Positions 34,850 to 43,471 of a stretch of DNA of 64,000 nucleotides are shown piece after piece (positions within the stretch are counted from its first letter, which is position 1; every line of letters begins with the position of its first letter). Made by a program: the position numbers and the translations under genes. Location: contig NZ_BCTK01000006.1 in NCBI RefSeq assembly GCF_001571245.1, positions 62,001-126,000 on the forward strand. The letters are read 5' to 3'. This DNA comes from Achromobacter piechaudii NBRC 102461. Lineage in GTDB: Bacteria > Pseudomonadota > Gammaproteobacteria > Burkholderiales > Burkholderiaceae_B. The notes beneath the pieces were generated by a model, which was not told where the DNA came from, did no database searches, and was given only the letters and a program-made list of their open reading frames with translations.

Positions 34850-36187
34850 ATGCCCCCGATGGAATTGACCTCCGGCGCGAACGTGGCCGCCCACGCCGCG
34901 CCGCAACCCGAATCGCGCGAGACGGCGCGCGCCTACGCCAAAGTGTTTTGGCGCCTCGTGCCGTTTCTGATGCTGTGCTATGTCATCGCCTACCTGGACC
35001 GCGTCAACGTCGGCTTCGCCAAGTTGCAGATGTCGCAGGACCTGGGCTTCAGCGAAACCGTGTTCGGCCTGGGCGCCGGCGTGTTCTTCATCGGCTACTT
35101 CCTGTTCGAAGTGCCCAGCAATCTGCTGATGCACCGCCTGGGCGCGCGCATCTGGATCGCGCGGATCATGATCACGTGGGGCATCCTGTCCGGCATGTTC
35201 ATGTTCGTCGAGACGCCCACCGGCTTTTACATCCTGCGCTTTCTGCTCGGGCTGGCCGAAGCAGGCTTCTACCCCGGCGTGATCCTGTACCTGACCTACT
35301 GGTATCCCGCGCACCGGCGCGCCAAGATCATCGCGCTGTTCATGTCCGCGATTCCCGTGGCCGGCATCTTCGGCAACCCCCTGTCGGGCTGGATCATGGA
35401 GGCCTTCCATGGCACGCACGGATTGCAGGGCTGGCAATGGATGTTCCTGATCGAAGCGATACCCGCGCTGCTGATCGGCGTGGTGACGATCATGTACCTG
35501 GACAACGGCATCGCCAGCGCCAAGTGGCTGACGCCCGATGAAAAGCAGCTGCTGACGCGCGAGATCGAACAGGACCAGAAGCAGGCAGGCACGCAAAAGC
35601 ACTCGCTTGGCGCCGTGTTCTCCGACGCGCGCGTGTGGTGGATGTGCCTGATCTACTTCGCGTTTGTCGCCGGCCAATATGGCCTGACGTTCTGGATGCC
35701 CACGCTCATCAAGTCCACCGGCGTGACGGGCGCCTTCAATATCGGCCTGCTCAGTGCAATTCCGTTCCTCTGCGCGATTGTCGTCATGAACCTGCTGGGC
35801 CACTCGGCCGACAAGCGGCGCGAACGCCGCTGGCATCTGATCGTGCCGGCGCTGGCGGGCGCGGTGGGCTTTACCGCCGCCGCCTCGTTCGCGGACAGCA
35901 CGGTGATTTCGCTGATCTGCCTGTCTATCGCAGCGGCTGGCGTGCTGACCTGCGCGCCGCTGTTCTGGTCGCTGCCCACGGCGTTCCTGTCGGGCACGGC
36001 GGCGGCGGCGGGCATTGCCATCGTCAACTCGGTAGGCAACCTTGCCGGCTTCGCGAGCCCCTACATGATCGGCTACCTGAAGGACCTGACGCAGTCCACC
36101 GCCTCCGGCATGTACGTGCTGGCGGCGGTGCTGGTGATCGGCGCCATCGCGGTCTGGTTCACGCCGGCCAGGCTGGTCAACCGTTGA
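34850..36187 (+). CDS. MFS transporter, anion:cation symporter (ACS) type
   Basis: 445 residues with 12 spans. CYVIAYLDRVNVGFAKL in span 1 and LGLAEAGFYPGVILYL in span 4 are hallmarks of the ACS group that imports sugar acids such as hexuronates, tartrate and tetronates. A long cytoplasmic helix (about 225-250) separates the halves. In this operon it most likely takes up D-erythronate and/or L-threonate. ATG 34859 is an alternative start. Confidence 0.88.
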   Translation: MPPMELTSGANVAAHAAPQPESRETARAYAKVFWRLVPFLMLCYVIAYLDRVNVGFAKLQMSQDLGFSETVFGLGAGVFFIGYFLFEVPSNLLMHRLGARIWIARIMITWGILSGMFMFVETPTGFYILRFLLGLAEAGFYPGVILYLTYWYPAHRRAKIIALFMSAIPVAGIFGNPLSGWIMEAFHGTHGLQGWQWMFLIEAIPALLIGVVTIMYLDNGIASAKWLTPDEKQLLTREIEQDQKQAGTQKHSLGAVFSDARVWWMCLIYFAFVAGQYGLTFWMPTLIKSTGVTGAFNIGLLSAIPFLCAIVVMNLLGHSADKRRERRWHLIVPALAGAVGFTAAASFADSTVISLICLSIAAAGVLTCAPLFWSLPTAFLSGTAAAAGIAIVNSVGNLAGFASPYMIGYLKDLTQSTASGMYVLAAVLVIGAIAVWFTPARLVNR

Positions 36188-36229
36188 CGCGCCGCGCCGA
36201 CGCAACCGTTATTGAATGAAGGAGTCGCC

Positions 36230-37015
36230 ATGCCGCGCCTGGCCGCCAACCTGACCATGATGTACACCGAGCACGCCTTCCTGGACCGTTTCCAGGCCGC
36301 CGCCAGCGATGGCTTCACGGGCGTGGAGTTCTTGTTTCCCTATGACTACGCGGCTGCCGACATTGCGGCGCGGCTGCGAGATAACGGCCTGACGCAGGCG
36401 CTGTTCAATGCGCCGCCCGGCGACTGGGCGGCGGGCGAGCGCGGCATTGCGTCCTTGCCCGGCCGCGAAGAGGAATTCCAGCGCGGGCTGGATCAGGCGC
36501 TGGCCTACGCCGCGCAGCTGGGCAATCGCAGCTTGCACGTCATGGCAGGCTTGATCCAGCCGGGCGAGGACCGCGCCGCGCACCGCGAGGTCTATCTGAA
36601 GAACCTCGCGCATGCGGCCCGCCAGGCGGCATCGGCCGATATCGTCGTGGTGATCGAACCCATCAACACGCGCGACATTCCCGGCTTCTTCCTGAACCGC
36701 CAGGACGATGCGCAAGCCATCTGCGCCGAGGTCGGCGCGCCGAACCTGAAAGTGCAGTTCGATTGCTATCACTGCCAGATCGTCGAAGGCGACATCGCCG
36801 TCAAGCTCGAACGCGACATGGCCGGCATCGGCCACATCCAGATCGCCGGCGTGCCCGAGCGCCACGAGCCCGACGTCGGCGAATTGAACTACCCCTACCT
36901 GTTCGACCGCATCGATGCCCTGGGCTACACGGGCTGGATCGGCTGCGAATACCGGCCGCGCGCCCGCACCCGCGAGGGCCTGGGCTGGGCCCGGCCTTAC
37001 CTGCACAACCACTGA
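36230..37015 (+). CDS. otnI: 2-oxo-tetronate isomerase
   Basis: 261 residues, a TIM-barrel isomerase of the hydroxypyruvate-isomerase family that converts 2-dehydrotetronate to 3-dehydrotetronate. Family motifs: ANLTMMY at the start, [14 protein letters not shown], the catalytic Glu in [12 protein letters not shown] (about 143-154), [12 protein letters not shown] and the final GCEYRPR. GAAGGAG lies 5 nt before ATG 36230. It is flanked by the transporter and denD; a paralogue sits at 57112-57897. Confidence 0.9.
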   Translation: MPRLAANLTMMYTEHAFLDRFQAAASDGFTGVEFLFPYDYAAADIAARLRDNGLTQALFNAPPGDWAAGERGIASLPGREEEFQRGLDQALAYAAQLGNRSLHVMAGLIQPGEDRAAHREVYLKNLAHAARQAASADIVVVIEPINTRDIPGFFLNRQDDAQAICAEVGAPNLKVQFDCYHCQIVEGDIAVKLERDMAGIGHIQIAGVPERHEPDVGELNYPYLFDRIDALGYTGWIGCEYRPRARTREGLGWARPYLHNH

Positions 37016-37025
37016 GCGACCCATC

Positions 37026-38012
37026 ATGAAAATCCTGATCACCGGCGGCGCCGGATTCCTCGGCCAGCGCCTGGCTCGCAAACTGCTGGAGCAGGGCACG
37101 CTCACGCTGGATGCGAACGGCCCGCAAGCCATCACCCGCATCGATCTGCTGGACGTCGTCAAGACCGACGCGTTCACCGACCCGCGCGTGCAATCCTGCG
37201 TGGGCGACATCGCCGACCCCGCCGTGCTGCGCCAGGCCATCGACACCGATACACGCGCCATCTTCCATCTGGCGGCCATCGTCAGCGGACAGGCCGAAGC
37301 CGATTTCGACCTTGGCATGCGCATCAACCTGGATGCTTCGCGCGCCTTGCTGGACGTTTGCCGCGCGCTGGGCCACCGGCCGCGCGTCGTCTTCACCAGC
37401 TCGGTCGCGGTGTATGGCGGCGATCTGCCGGCCACCGTGCGCGATGACACGGCCTTGAATCCGCAATCGTCCTACGGCACGCAGAAGGCGATTGCCGAGC
37501 TGCTGCTGGCCGACTACACGCGACGCGGCTTCGTGGACGGGCGCGTGCTGCGCCTGCCCACCATCAGCGTGCGTCCCGGCCGCCCCAACGCCGCTGCCTC
37601 GTCGTTTGCCAGCGGCATCATCCGCGAACCCTTGAACGGCGAACCCGCCGTCTGCCCCGTCAACGCCGACACGCGCTTGTGGCTGTTGTCGCCGCGCGGC
37701 GCCATCCAGGCCCTGATCGCCGGTTGCGAACTGCCAGCCGACGCCGTAGAGGACCGCATGCCGATCAACCTGCCTGGCGTGTCCGTCACGGTGTCCGACA
37801 TGGAGCAGGCGCTGCGCGAGGTGGCGGGCGATGACGTTGCCGACCGCATCACGTGGCGGCCCGACGAGCGCGTGGAACGCATCGTCGGCAGTTGGCCCGG
37901 CCAATGGGACACCACCCGCGCCGCGCGCCTGGGCTTGAAGGGCGACGCCAGCTTTGCCGACACCATCCGCGCCTACATGGCCGACGACATGCCGCGTTCC
38001 AACGCGGCCTGA
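37026..38012 (+). CDS. denD: D-erythronate dehydrogenase
   Basis: 328 residues, NAD-dependent extended SDR. Rossmann GGAGFLG at 7-13, LAAIVSG, FTSSVAVYGG and the catalytic Tyr-Lys pair in SSYGTQK. It oxidises D-erythronate to 2-dehydro-D-erythronate. The start ATG 37026 is 10 bases after the otnI stop. The presence of both denD and ltnD means the operon can take both C4 sugar acids. Confidence 0.88.
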   Translation: MKILITGGAGFLGQRLARKLLEQGTLTLDANGPQAITRIDLLDVVKTDAFTDPRVQSCVGDIADPAVLRQAIDTDTRAIFHLAAIVSGQAEADFDLGMRINLDASRALLDVCRALGHRPRVVFTSSVAVYGGDLPATVRDDTALNPQSSYGTQKAIAELLLADYTRRGFVDGRVLRLPTISVRPGRPNAAASSFASGIIREPLNGEPAVCPVNADTRLWLLSPRGAIQALIAGCELPADAVEDRMPINLPGVSVTVSDMEQALREVAGDDVADRITWRPDERVERIVGSWPGQWDTTRAARLGLKGDASFADTIRAYMADDMPRSNAA

Positions 38013-38057
38013 TCGACTCCATTCGACGCCTGTTTCGATATCCCGGACCCTGACACC

Positions 38058-38966
38058 ATGAGCCATCCACAATCTTCCTCCCGCCGCGTTGGCGTCATCG
38101 GCCTGGGCGCCATGGGCGTGGGCATCGCGCAGAGCCTGCGACGCGCCGGCCACGCCGTGTACGTCTACGACATCCGCCCCGACGCCACGGCCGCGTTCGC
38201 CGCTGACGGCGGCGTCGCCTGCGCCACGCTGGCCGACATGGGCGCCGCCTGCGACATCGTCATCAGCGTTGTCGTCAACGCCCAGCAGACCGAATCCGTG
38301 CTGTATGGCGAAGGCGGCATCGCGCCGCACCTGCGCGCGGGCGCGGTGTTCGTGATGTGTTCCACCGTCGATCCCAACTGGTCCATCGCGCTGGAATCGC
38401 GCCTGGCCGAACAGGACGTGCTGTACCTGGACGCGCCGATCTCCGGTGGCGCGGCCAAGGCCGCCGCCGGCCAGATGACGATGATGACGGCGGGCAGCGC
38501 GGCGGCGTACGCCGTCTGCGGCGATGTGCTGGAATCCATGGCGGGCAAGGTCTACCGCCTGGGCGAGCGCGCGGGCGCGGGCAGCAAGGTCAAGATCATC
38601 AACCAGTTGCTGGCCGGCGTGCATATCGCCGCCGCCGCCGAAGCCATGGCGCTGGGCCTGCGCGAAGGCGTGGACGCCGACGCGCTGTACGAGGTCATCA
38701 CGCACAGCGCCGGCAACAGCTGGATGTTCGAGAACCGCATGCCGCACGTGCTGGCGGCCGACTACACGCCGCTGTCCGCCGTGGACATCTTCGTCAAGGA
38801 TCTGGGGCTGGTGCTGGATACGGCCCGCCACAGCAAGTTCCCGCTGCCGCTGGCCTCGACCGCGCATCAGATGTTCATGCAGGCGTCCACCGCCGGACAT
38901 GGACGCGAGGACGACAGCGCCGTCATCAAGATTTTTCCGGGCATCACATTGCCGGAGGCCAAATGA
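38058..38966 (+). CDS. ltnD: L-threonate dehydrogenase
   Basis: 302 residues, 3-hydroxyisobutyrate dehydrogenase family. It has the N-terminal GLGAMGVGIA Rossmann loop (about 13-22), the DAPISGGAAKAAAGQ substrate loop (about 126-140) and catalytic Lys in GSKVKIINQLL. It oxidises L-threonate to 2-dehydro-L-erythronate, feeding OtnI. Its stop overlaps the otnK start (ATGA), so the two are coupled. Confidence 0.9.
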   Translation: MSHPQSSSRRVGVIGLGAMGVGIAQSLRRAGHAVYVYDIRPDATAAFAADGGVACATLADMGAACDIVISVVVNAQQTESVLYGEGGIAPHLRAGAVFVMCSTVDPNWSIALESRLAEQDVLYLDAPISGGAAKAAAGQMTMMTAGSAAAYAVCGDVLESMAGKVYRLGERAGAGSKVKIINQLLAGVHIAAAAEAMALGLREGVDADALYEVITHSAGNSWMFENRMPHVLAADYTPLSAVDIFVKDLGLVLDTARHSKFPLPLASTAHQMFMQASTAGHGREDDSAVIKIFPGITLPEAK

Positions 38967-40216
38967 GCATCAAACTGGGCTGTATCGCCGACGACTTCAC
39001 GGGGGCCACCGACTTGGCAAACAATCTGGTGCGCGCCGGCATGCGCACGGTGCAGACCATCGGCGTGCCGGATGCGCCGCTGCGCGGCGATGCGGACGCG
39101 GTGGTTGTGGCGCTCAAGACCCGCACGCTGCCTGCGTGCGAGGCCGTGGCGCAATCGCTGGCTGCGTTGCACTGGCTGCGTGAGCAGGGCGCAGAGCAGA
39201 TCTATTTCAAGTATTGCTCGACCTTCGACAGCACGCCCGAGGGCAATATCGGGCCGGTGACCGATGCGCTGATGACGCAGTTGAACACCGCGTTCACCAT
39301 CGCCACTCCCGCGTTTCCCGACAACAAGCGCACCGTCTTCAAGGGCTATCTGTTCGCGGGTGATGTTCTGCTCAACGAATCGGGCATGCAGCATCATCCG
39401 CTCACGCCGATGACCGACCCGAATCTGGTGCGCGTGTTGCAGGCGCAGACCACGCGCAAGGTCGGGCTGATCGACTACAGCGTGATTGCGCAAGGCGTTG
39501 ACGCCATCGCCGCGCGGATCCAGGCCTTGCAGCAGGACGGCGTCGAGATCGCCATCGTGGATGCCGTGTCGAACGAAGACCTGTTGACGCTGGGCGCCGC
39601 GCTGCGTGGCATGCCGCTGGTCACGGCGGGTTCCGGCGTGGCGATCGGCTTGCCGGCCAATTGGGGGCTGTCCGAATCCAGCGCCGCGCCGCGTGCGCGC
39701 GTGCCGGGTTTGCAGGCTGTGGTGGCGGGCAGTTGCTCCACCGCCACGCAGGCGCAGGTGGCGGCTTTTGTCGAGAGCGGCCGGCCCGCGCTGGCGCTGG
39801 ATCCGCTGCGGCTGGCGGCGGGCGAAGACGTCGTGGGCGAGGCGCTGGAATGGGCCGCGCCGCGCATGCAGGACGGCCCCGTGCTCATCTATTCCACCGC
39901 CGCGCCGGAGCAGGTCAAGGCGGCCCAGGGCGCGCTGGGCGTGGCCGAGGCGGGCGCGATGATCGAAGCGGCCGTCGCGCGCATCGCGGTCGGTCTGGTC
40001 GAGCGCGGCGTCGGCCAATTGATCGTCGCGGGCGGCGAGACCTCGGGCGCGGTGGTGCAGGCGCTGGGACTTGCCCAGATTGAAATCGGTCAGCAGATCG
40101 ATCCCGGCGTGCCATGGTGCGCCGGCTATTCATCCGTCGCGGGGCGCGACCTCAGCATTGCGCTGAAGTCCGGCAACTTTGGCGCGCGCGATTTCTTCAT
40201 CAAGGCGTTTCGCTGA
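38963..40216 (+). CDS. otnK: 3-oxo-tetronate kinase (DUF1537 family)
   Basis: 417 residues. N-terminal DUF1537 domain with IADDFTGATDLA at 8-19 and KYCSTFDSTPEGNIG; C-terminal nucleotide-binding half with VVAGSCSTATQ and the late VAGGETSGAV. It phosphorylates 3-dehydrotetronate on O4 before OtnC acts. ATG 38963 overlaps ltnD by 4 nt; longer in-frame starts lie within ltnD and are rejected. Confidence 0.9.
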   Translation: MSIKLGCIADDFTGATDLANNLVRAGMRTVQTIGVPDAPLRGDADAVVVALKTRTLPACEAVAQSLAALHWLREQGAEQIYFKYCSTFDSTPEGNIGPVTDALMTQLNTAFTIATPAFPDNKRTVFKGYLFAGDVLLNESGMQHHPLTPMTDPNLVRVLQAQTTRKVGLIDYSVIAQGVDAIAARIQALQQDGVEIAIVDAVSNEDLLTLGAALRGMPLVTAGSGVAIGLPANWGLSESSAAPRARVPGLQAVVAGSCSTATQAQVAAFVESGRPALALDPLRLAAGEDVVGEALEWAAPRMQDGPVLIYSTAAPEQVKAAQGALGVAEAGAMIEAAVARIAVGLVERGVGQLIVAGGETSGAVVQALGLAQIEIGQQIDPGVPWCAGYSSVAGRDLSIALKSGNFGARDFFIKAFR

Positions 40217-40247
40217 CGCGGATCGCCGCAAGACCAGGAGACAGGCA

Positions 40248-41654
40248 TTGGCCAGCACACAACACAACACGCTCAAAGGCGGCTTGAAGTCGCGCCACCT
40301 GACGATGATGTCCATCGCCGGGGTCATCGGGGCGGCGCTGTTCGTCGGCTCCGGCAAACAGATCGCGTTGGCCGGCCCGGCCGTCATCCTGGCCTATCTG
40401 GGCGGCGGCATCCTGGTCATCCTGGCCATGCGCATGCTGGGCGAAATGGCGGTGGCGCAACCCGATACGGGTTCGTTCTCGACCTACGCCGACCGCGCCA
40501 TCGGCCGCTGGGCCGGCTTTACCATCGGCTGGCTGTACTGGTACTTCTGGGCCTTGCTGATGGGCTGGGAAGCCTATGTGGCGGGGCAGATCCTGCACGG
40601 CTGGTTCCCCGTCGTGCCGGATTGGGGCTATGCGCTGTTCATCACCGTGGCGCTCATCGTCGTCAACTTCATGAACGTGCGCAACTATGGCGAATTTGAA
40701 TTCTGGTTCGCGCTCATCAAGGTGATCGCGATCGTCGCGTTCCTCATCATCGGCAGCCTGGCCGTGGTGCACCTGTGGCCGTGGGGCGAGGCGCGTGGCG
40801 TGTCGCAACTGACCGCGCAGGGCTTCATGCCCAATGGCATCAAGTCGGTGGTGGTGGCGATGCTGGGCGTGATGTTCGCCTTCATCGGCGCGGAGATCGT
40901 CACGGTGGCCGCCGCCGAGTCGGCCGACCCCGCCCGCGAAATCATCAAGACGACGTGCTCGGTGGTGTGGCGCATCTGCCTGTTCTACGTAGGTTCCATC
41001 TTCCTGATCGTCTGCCTGGTGCCGTACAACGACCCCTTGCTGTCGCAGCCTACGCACGGCAGCTACAACGTGGCGCTGGCGGGCTTGGGCGTGCCGCACG
41101 CGCAGGCCATCGTGAATTTCATTGTGCTGACCTCGGTGTGCAGCTGCTTCAACTCGGCGCTCTACACGGCCTCGCGCATGCTGTATTCGCTGTCCACGCG
41201 CGGCGATGCGCACCGCATCATGCAGGTGACCGGACGCCGCACCGGCACGCCGTATGTCGGGGTGCTGGTCTCCAGCGTGTTTGCGTTCGTCGCCGTGTGG
41301 ATGATGGCTACGTCCAAGATGGATCTTTACGACGTGTTGATGCAGGCCACGGGCACCATCGCGCTGTTCGTGTATCTGGCCATCGCGCTGTCGCAGCTGC
41401 GCATGCGTTACCGGCTACAGGCGCAGGGCGTCGAACTGAAATTCAAGATGTGGTGCTTCCCGTGGCTGACCTACGCGGTCATCGTGTGCATCATTGTCGC
41501 GCTGATCACGATGGTGGTCGAAGGCACGTACCGCAACGAAGTGGCGTACACGTCGCTGCTGGCGGGGGTGATCATCCTGATGGGGCTGGCCGCGCAGCGC
41601 TGGGACATTGGCACGTCCCGTCGGCGGCTACAGGTCAGCGGTGCGCCCGGCTGA
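40248..41654 (+). CDS. APC-family amino-acid permease
   Basis: 468 residues from TTG 40248, which has AGGAGA 6 nt upstream. 12 spans; the first has SIAGVIGAALFVGSGKQI, the family glycine-rich motif, and span 3 region GWLYWYFW and the loop NYGEFEFWFALIKV are typical of the AAT group (GABA, proline, aromatic amino acids). Why it closes a tetronate operon is unclear; it may import an amino acid or a related acid co-occurring with the substrates. Its last 20 bases overlap the convergent regulator gene. Confidence 0.85.
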   Translation: MASTQHNTLKGGLKSRHLTMMSIAGVIGAALFVGSGKQIALAGPAVILAYLGGGILVILAMRMLGEMAVAQPDTGSFSTYADRAIGRWAGFTIGWLYWYFWALLMGWEAYVAGQILHGWFPVVPDWGYALFITVALIVVNFMNVRNYGEFEFWFALIKVIAIVAFLIIGSLAVVHLWPWGEARGVSQLTAQGFMPNGIKSVVVAMLGVMFAFIGAEIVTVAAAESADPAREIIKTTCSVVWRICLFYVGSIFLIVCLVPYNDPLLSQPTHGSYNVALAGLGVPHAQAIVNFIVLTSVCSCFNSALYTASRMLYSLSTRGDAHRIMQVTGRRTGTPYVGVLVSSVFAFVAVWMMATSKMDLYDVLMQATGTIALFVYLAIALSQLRMRYRLQAQGVELKFKMWCFPWLTYAVIVCIIVALITMVVEGTYRNEVAYTSLLAGVIILMGLAAQRWDIGTSRRRLQVSGAPG

Positions 41655-42342
41655 GTCGCTTGGCCGCGTTCACCATATGGATACGGGCGGCTTCGCGCGC
41701 GCCTTCGACGTCCTGCTTGCGGATGGCCTCGACGATGGCGACGTGCTCTTGCAGCACGTCGCGCATCAGGTCGGCGTGACGCGCTTCGTTGCCGCGCGTG
41801 ACGCGCGTGGCCGCTTCCAGGAACTGGCTGACGAAAGCCAGCGTCGTCAGGAAATAGGGGTTGCCCGTGGCGCGCGCGATGCTGCGATGAAACGCCACGT
41901 CTTCCTTGACGCCGTCACCACCGGCCGCGACCGATTCTGAAATGGCGGCCAGGGCCTGATCGATTTCCACCATGTCGCGTTTCTTCCGCACCGCCGCCGC
42001 CTGCGCGGCGATCTCGGTTTCCAGCGCGCGACGCAGGTCCACCACGTGCAGCACCGCGTCCAGCGAGGTGAGTTCGGTGGCGTCGATGCGCAGCGCCCGA
42101 TTGCCGGTCAAACCGGTGACGTAGACGCCGCTGCCTTGCCGCGCCTCGACGATGCCATCCTGCCGCAGGCGCGACACCGCTTCGCGGATCACGGTGCGGC
42201 TGACGCCGAACTGCTCGGCCAGCGCCGCTTCGGTCGGCAGCTTTTCGCCCGGCAGCACGCGGCCGTCGTCGATCTCGGCGAGCAGGCGTTTGGCGACCGT
42301 GTCGGTCAGCGTGGGCTGGGAAGGAAGACGGGGGAACACCAT
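41635..42342 (-). CDS. FadR-type (FCD) GntR regulator of the tetronate cluster
   Basis: 235 residues. Winged helix-turn-helix (about 12-75) with LPTEAALAEQFGVSRTVIREA, then an all-helical FCD ligand domain with the metal-binding D..R..E, FHRSI and late H residues. Ligand is probably a tetronate or phosphorylated intermediate. It is convergent with and overlaps the permease by 20 bases, so its transcription opposes the operon's 3' end. Assignment to the cluster is by location. Confidence 0.88.
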   Translation of the reverse strand: MVFPRLPSQPTLTDTVAKRLLAEIDDGRVLPGEKLPTEAALAEQFGVSRTVIREAVSRLRQDGIVEARQGSGVYVTGLTGNRALRIDATELTSLDAVLHVVDLRRALETEIAAQAAAVRKKRDMVEIDQALAAISESVAAGGDGVKEDVAFHRSIARATGNPYFLTTLAFVSQFLEAATRVTRGNEARHADLMRDVLQEHVAIVEAIRKQDVEGAREAARIHMVNAAKRLSRAHR

Positions 42343-42426
42343 GGATATTGAACGCAGGAAGGGGACGGCAAGCCGGAATCCAGGCCTCGGCCGGGCCCGG
42401 CGCCAATGATAACCGGTCGACCGCGG

Positions 42427-43323
42427 CTATATCGCGGGGCCGGCGTGCGCATCGCGCAGGCAGTCGATGAAACAGCGCGCGGCGGGCGTGGGCGGCGAGT
42501 CGGCGCGGGTCAGGATGGACACGCGCGCGGCCGGCAGCTCATGCGCCAGCGCCACTCTGCGCAGGCCACGCGGCAACAGCCGGTGTTCGAACAGATTGCG
42601 TACGAAGATGCCCAGCGCGTCGCTGTCCGCGATGATGGCCAGCGCCACGGCGATGGACTGGCACGGGATCACATCGCGCGGGGCGGGCAACTGGTGCGCC
42701 GCGAACGCCAGGCTCAACAGATTGGTGGGCGCCTGGATGTTGCCGGGCAGCAGCCACAGCGCGTCGTGCAGCTCGGCCAGCGAACACGCGTGGCGCAACG
42801 GATGGCCCGCGCGCGCGCCGACCGCCAGCGGCAGGGTGAACAGCGTGGTGCGGGCAAAGCCATCGTCGATGTCGCCGTCGTATTCCGTTTGCACCAGGAA
42901 GTCGTAGCGGCCCGATTCCAGTTGTTCGTGGCTGAACGGCGGCGCCACTTCGTTGAAGGCCACGGCCACCCGGGGCATGCGTGCGCGAAACGCCGCCAGC
43001 GCGGCGGGCAGCACGGTCAACGCGGCAGAGCTGACCGCCAGGTTCAAGGTGCCGCCTTCGCCATCGCGCATCTGCCCGATTTCTTCGTGCGCGCGGCGGG
43101 CTTCTTGCAGGATGACGACGGCGCGCTTGTACAGCGCATCGCCGTAGGAGGTCAGTTCGATGCCGCGTGCGCTGCGGCGCACCAGTTCCGCGCCCACGCT
43201 TTGTTCCAGTTCGCGCAGGCTGCGCGTGGCGGCGGGCTGCGTGACGAACAGGGCGCGCGCCGCCGCGCGGATGCTCCCGTGTTCGGCGATCAGGACAAAA
43301 GCGCGAAGTTGACGCAGGTTCAT
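42427..43323 (-). CDS. LysR-family transcriptional regulator
   Basis: 298 residues. N-terminal HTH (MNLRQLRAFVLIAEHGSIRAAARAL, then QPAATRSLRELEQ) and periplasmic-binding-like effector domain. Divergent from an MFS/peptidase pair with an inverted repeat in the 148-base shared intergenic region, the standard LysR layout, so it probably controls that pair and itself. Confidence 0.9.
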   Translation of the reverse strand: MNLRQLRAFVLIAEHGSIRAAARALFVTQPAATRSLRELEQSVGAELVRRSARGIELTSYGDALYKRAVVILQEARRAHEEIGQMRDGEGGTLNLAVSSAALTVLPAALAAFRARMPRVAVAFNEVAPPFSHEQLESGRYDFLVQTEYDGDIDDGFARTTLFTLPLAVGARAGHPLRHACSLAELHDALWLLPGNIQAPTNLLSLAFAAHQLPAPRDVIPCQSIAVALAIIADSDALGIFVRNLFEHRLLPRGLRRVALAHELPAARVSILTRADSPPTPAARCFIDCLRDAHAGPAI

Positions 43324-43334
43324 GGGGCAGGGAT

Positions 43335-43380
43335 ATAAGAAAAAGTTTTCACTGGAACAAAAATACTGTCTTTTGCTTAT
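43335..43380. promoter_or_regulatory. Inverted repeat, candidate LysR operator
   Basis: ATAAGAAAAAG (43335-43345) and CTTTTGCTTAT (43370-43380) are inverted copies with one mismatch in 11, 24 bases apart. They lie just inside the lysR start side of the divergent promoter region. Confidence 0.55.
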
Positions 43381-43471
43381 CTCGCGCCATCCGTATATTC
43401 ACGCGGACGGGGCAGGCCAAGCGTCGGGAATCACCGACCACCGCCCCGGCACGGACATCAAGGGGAAAACA

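Noticed and set aside
34781-36205. 474-residue minus-strand ORF
   Set aside because: Antisense to the ACS-type MFS carrier; composition is Arg/His/Gln-rich.
36801-38900. 699-residue minus-strand ORF
   Set aside because: Runs antisense through otnI, denD and ltnD, which all show catalytic motifs.
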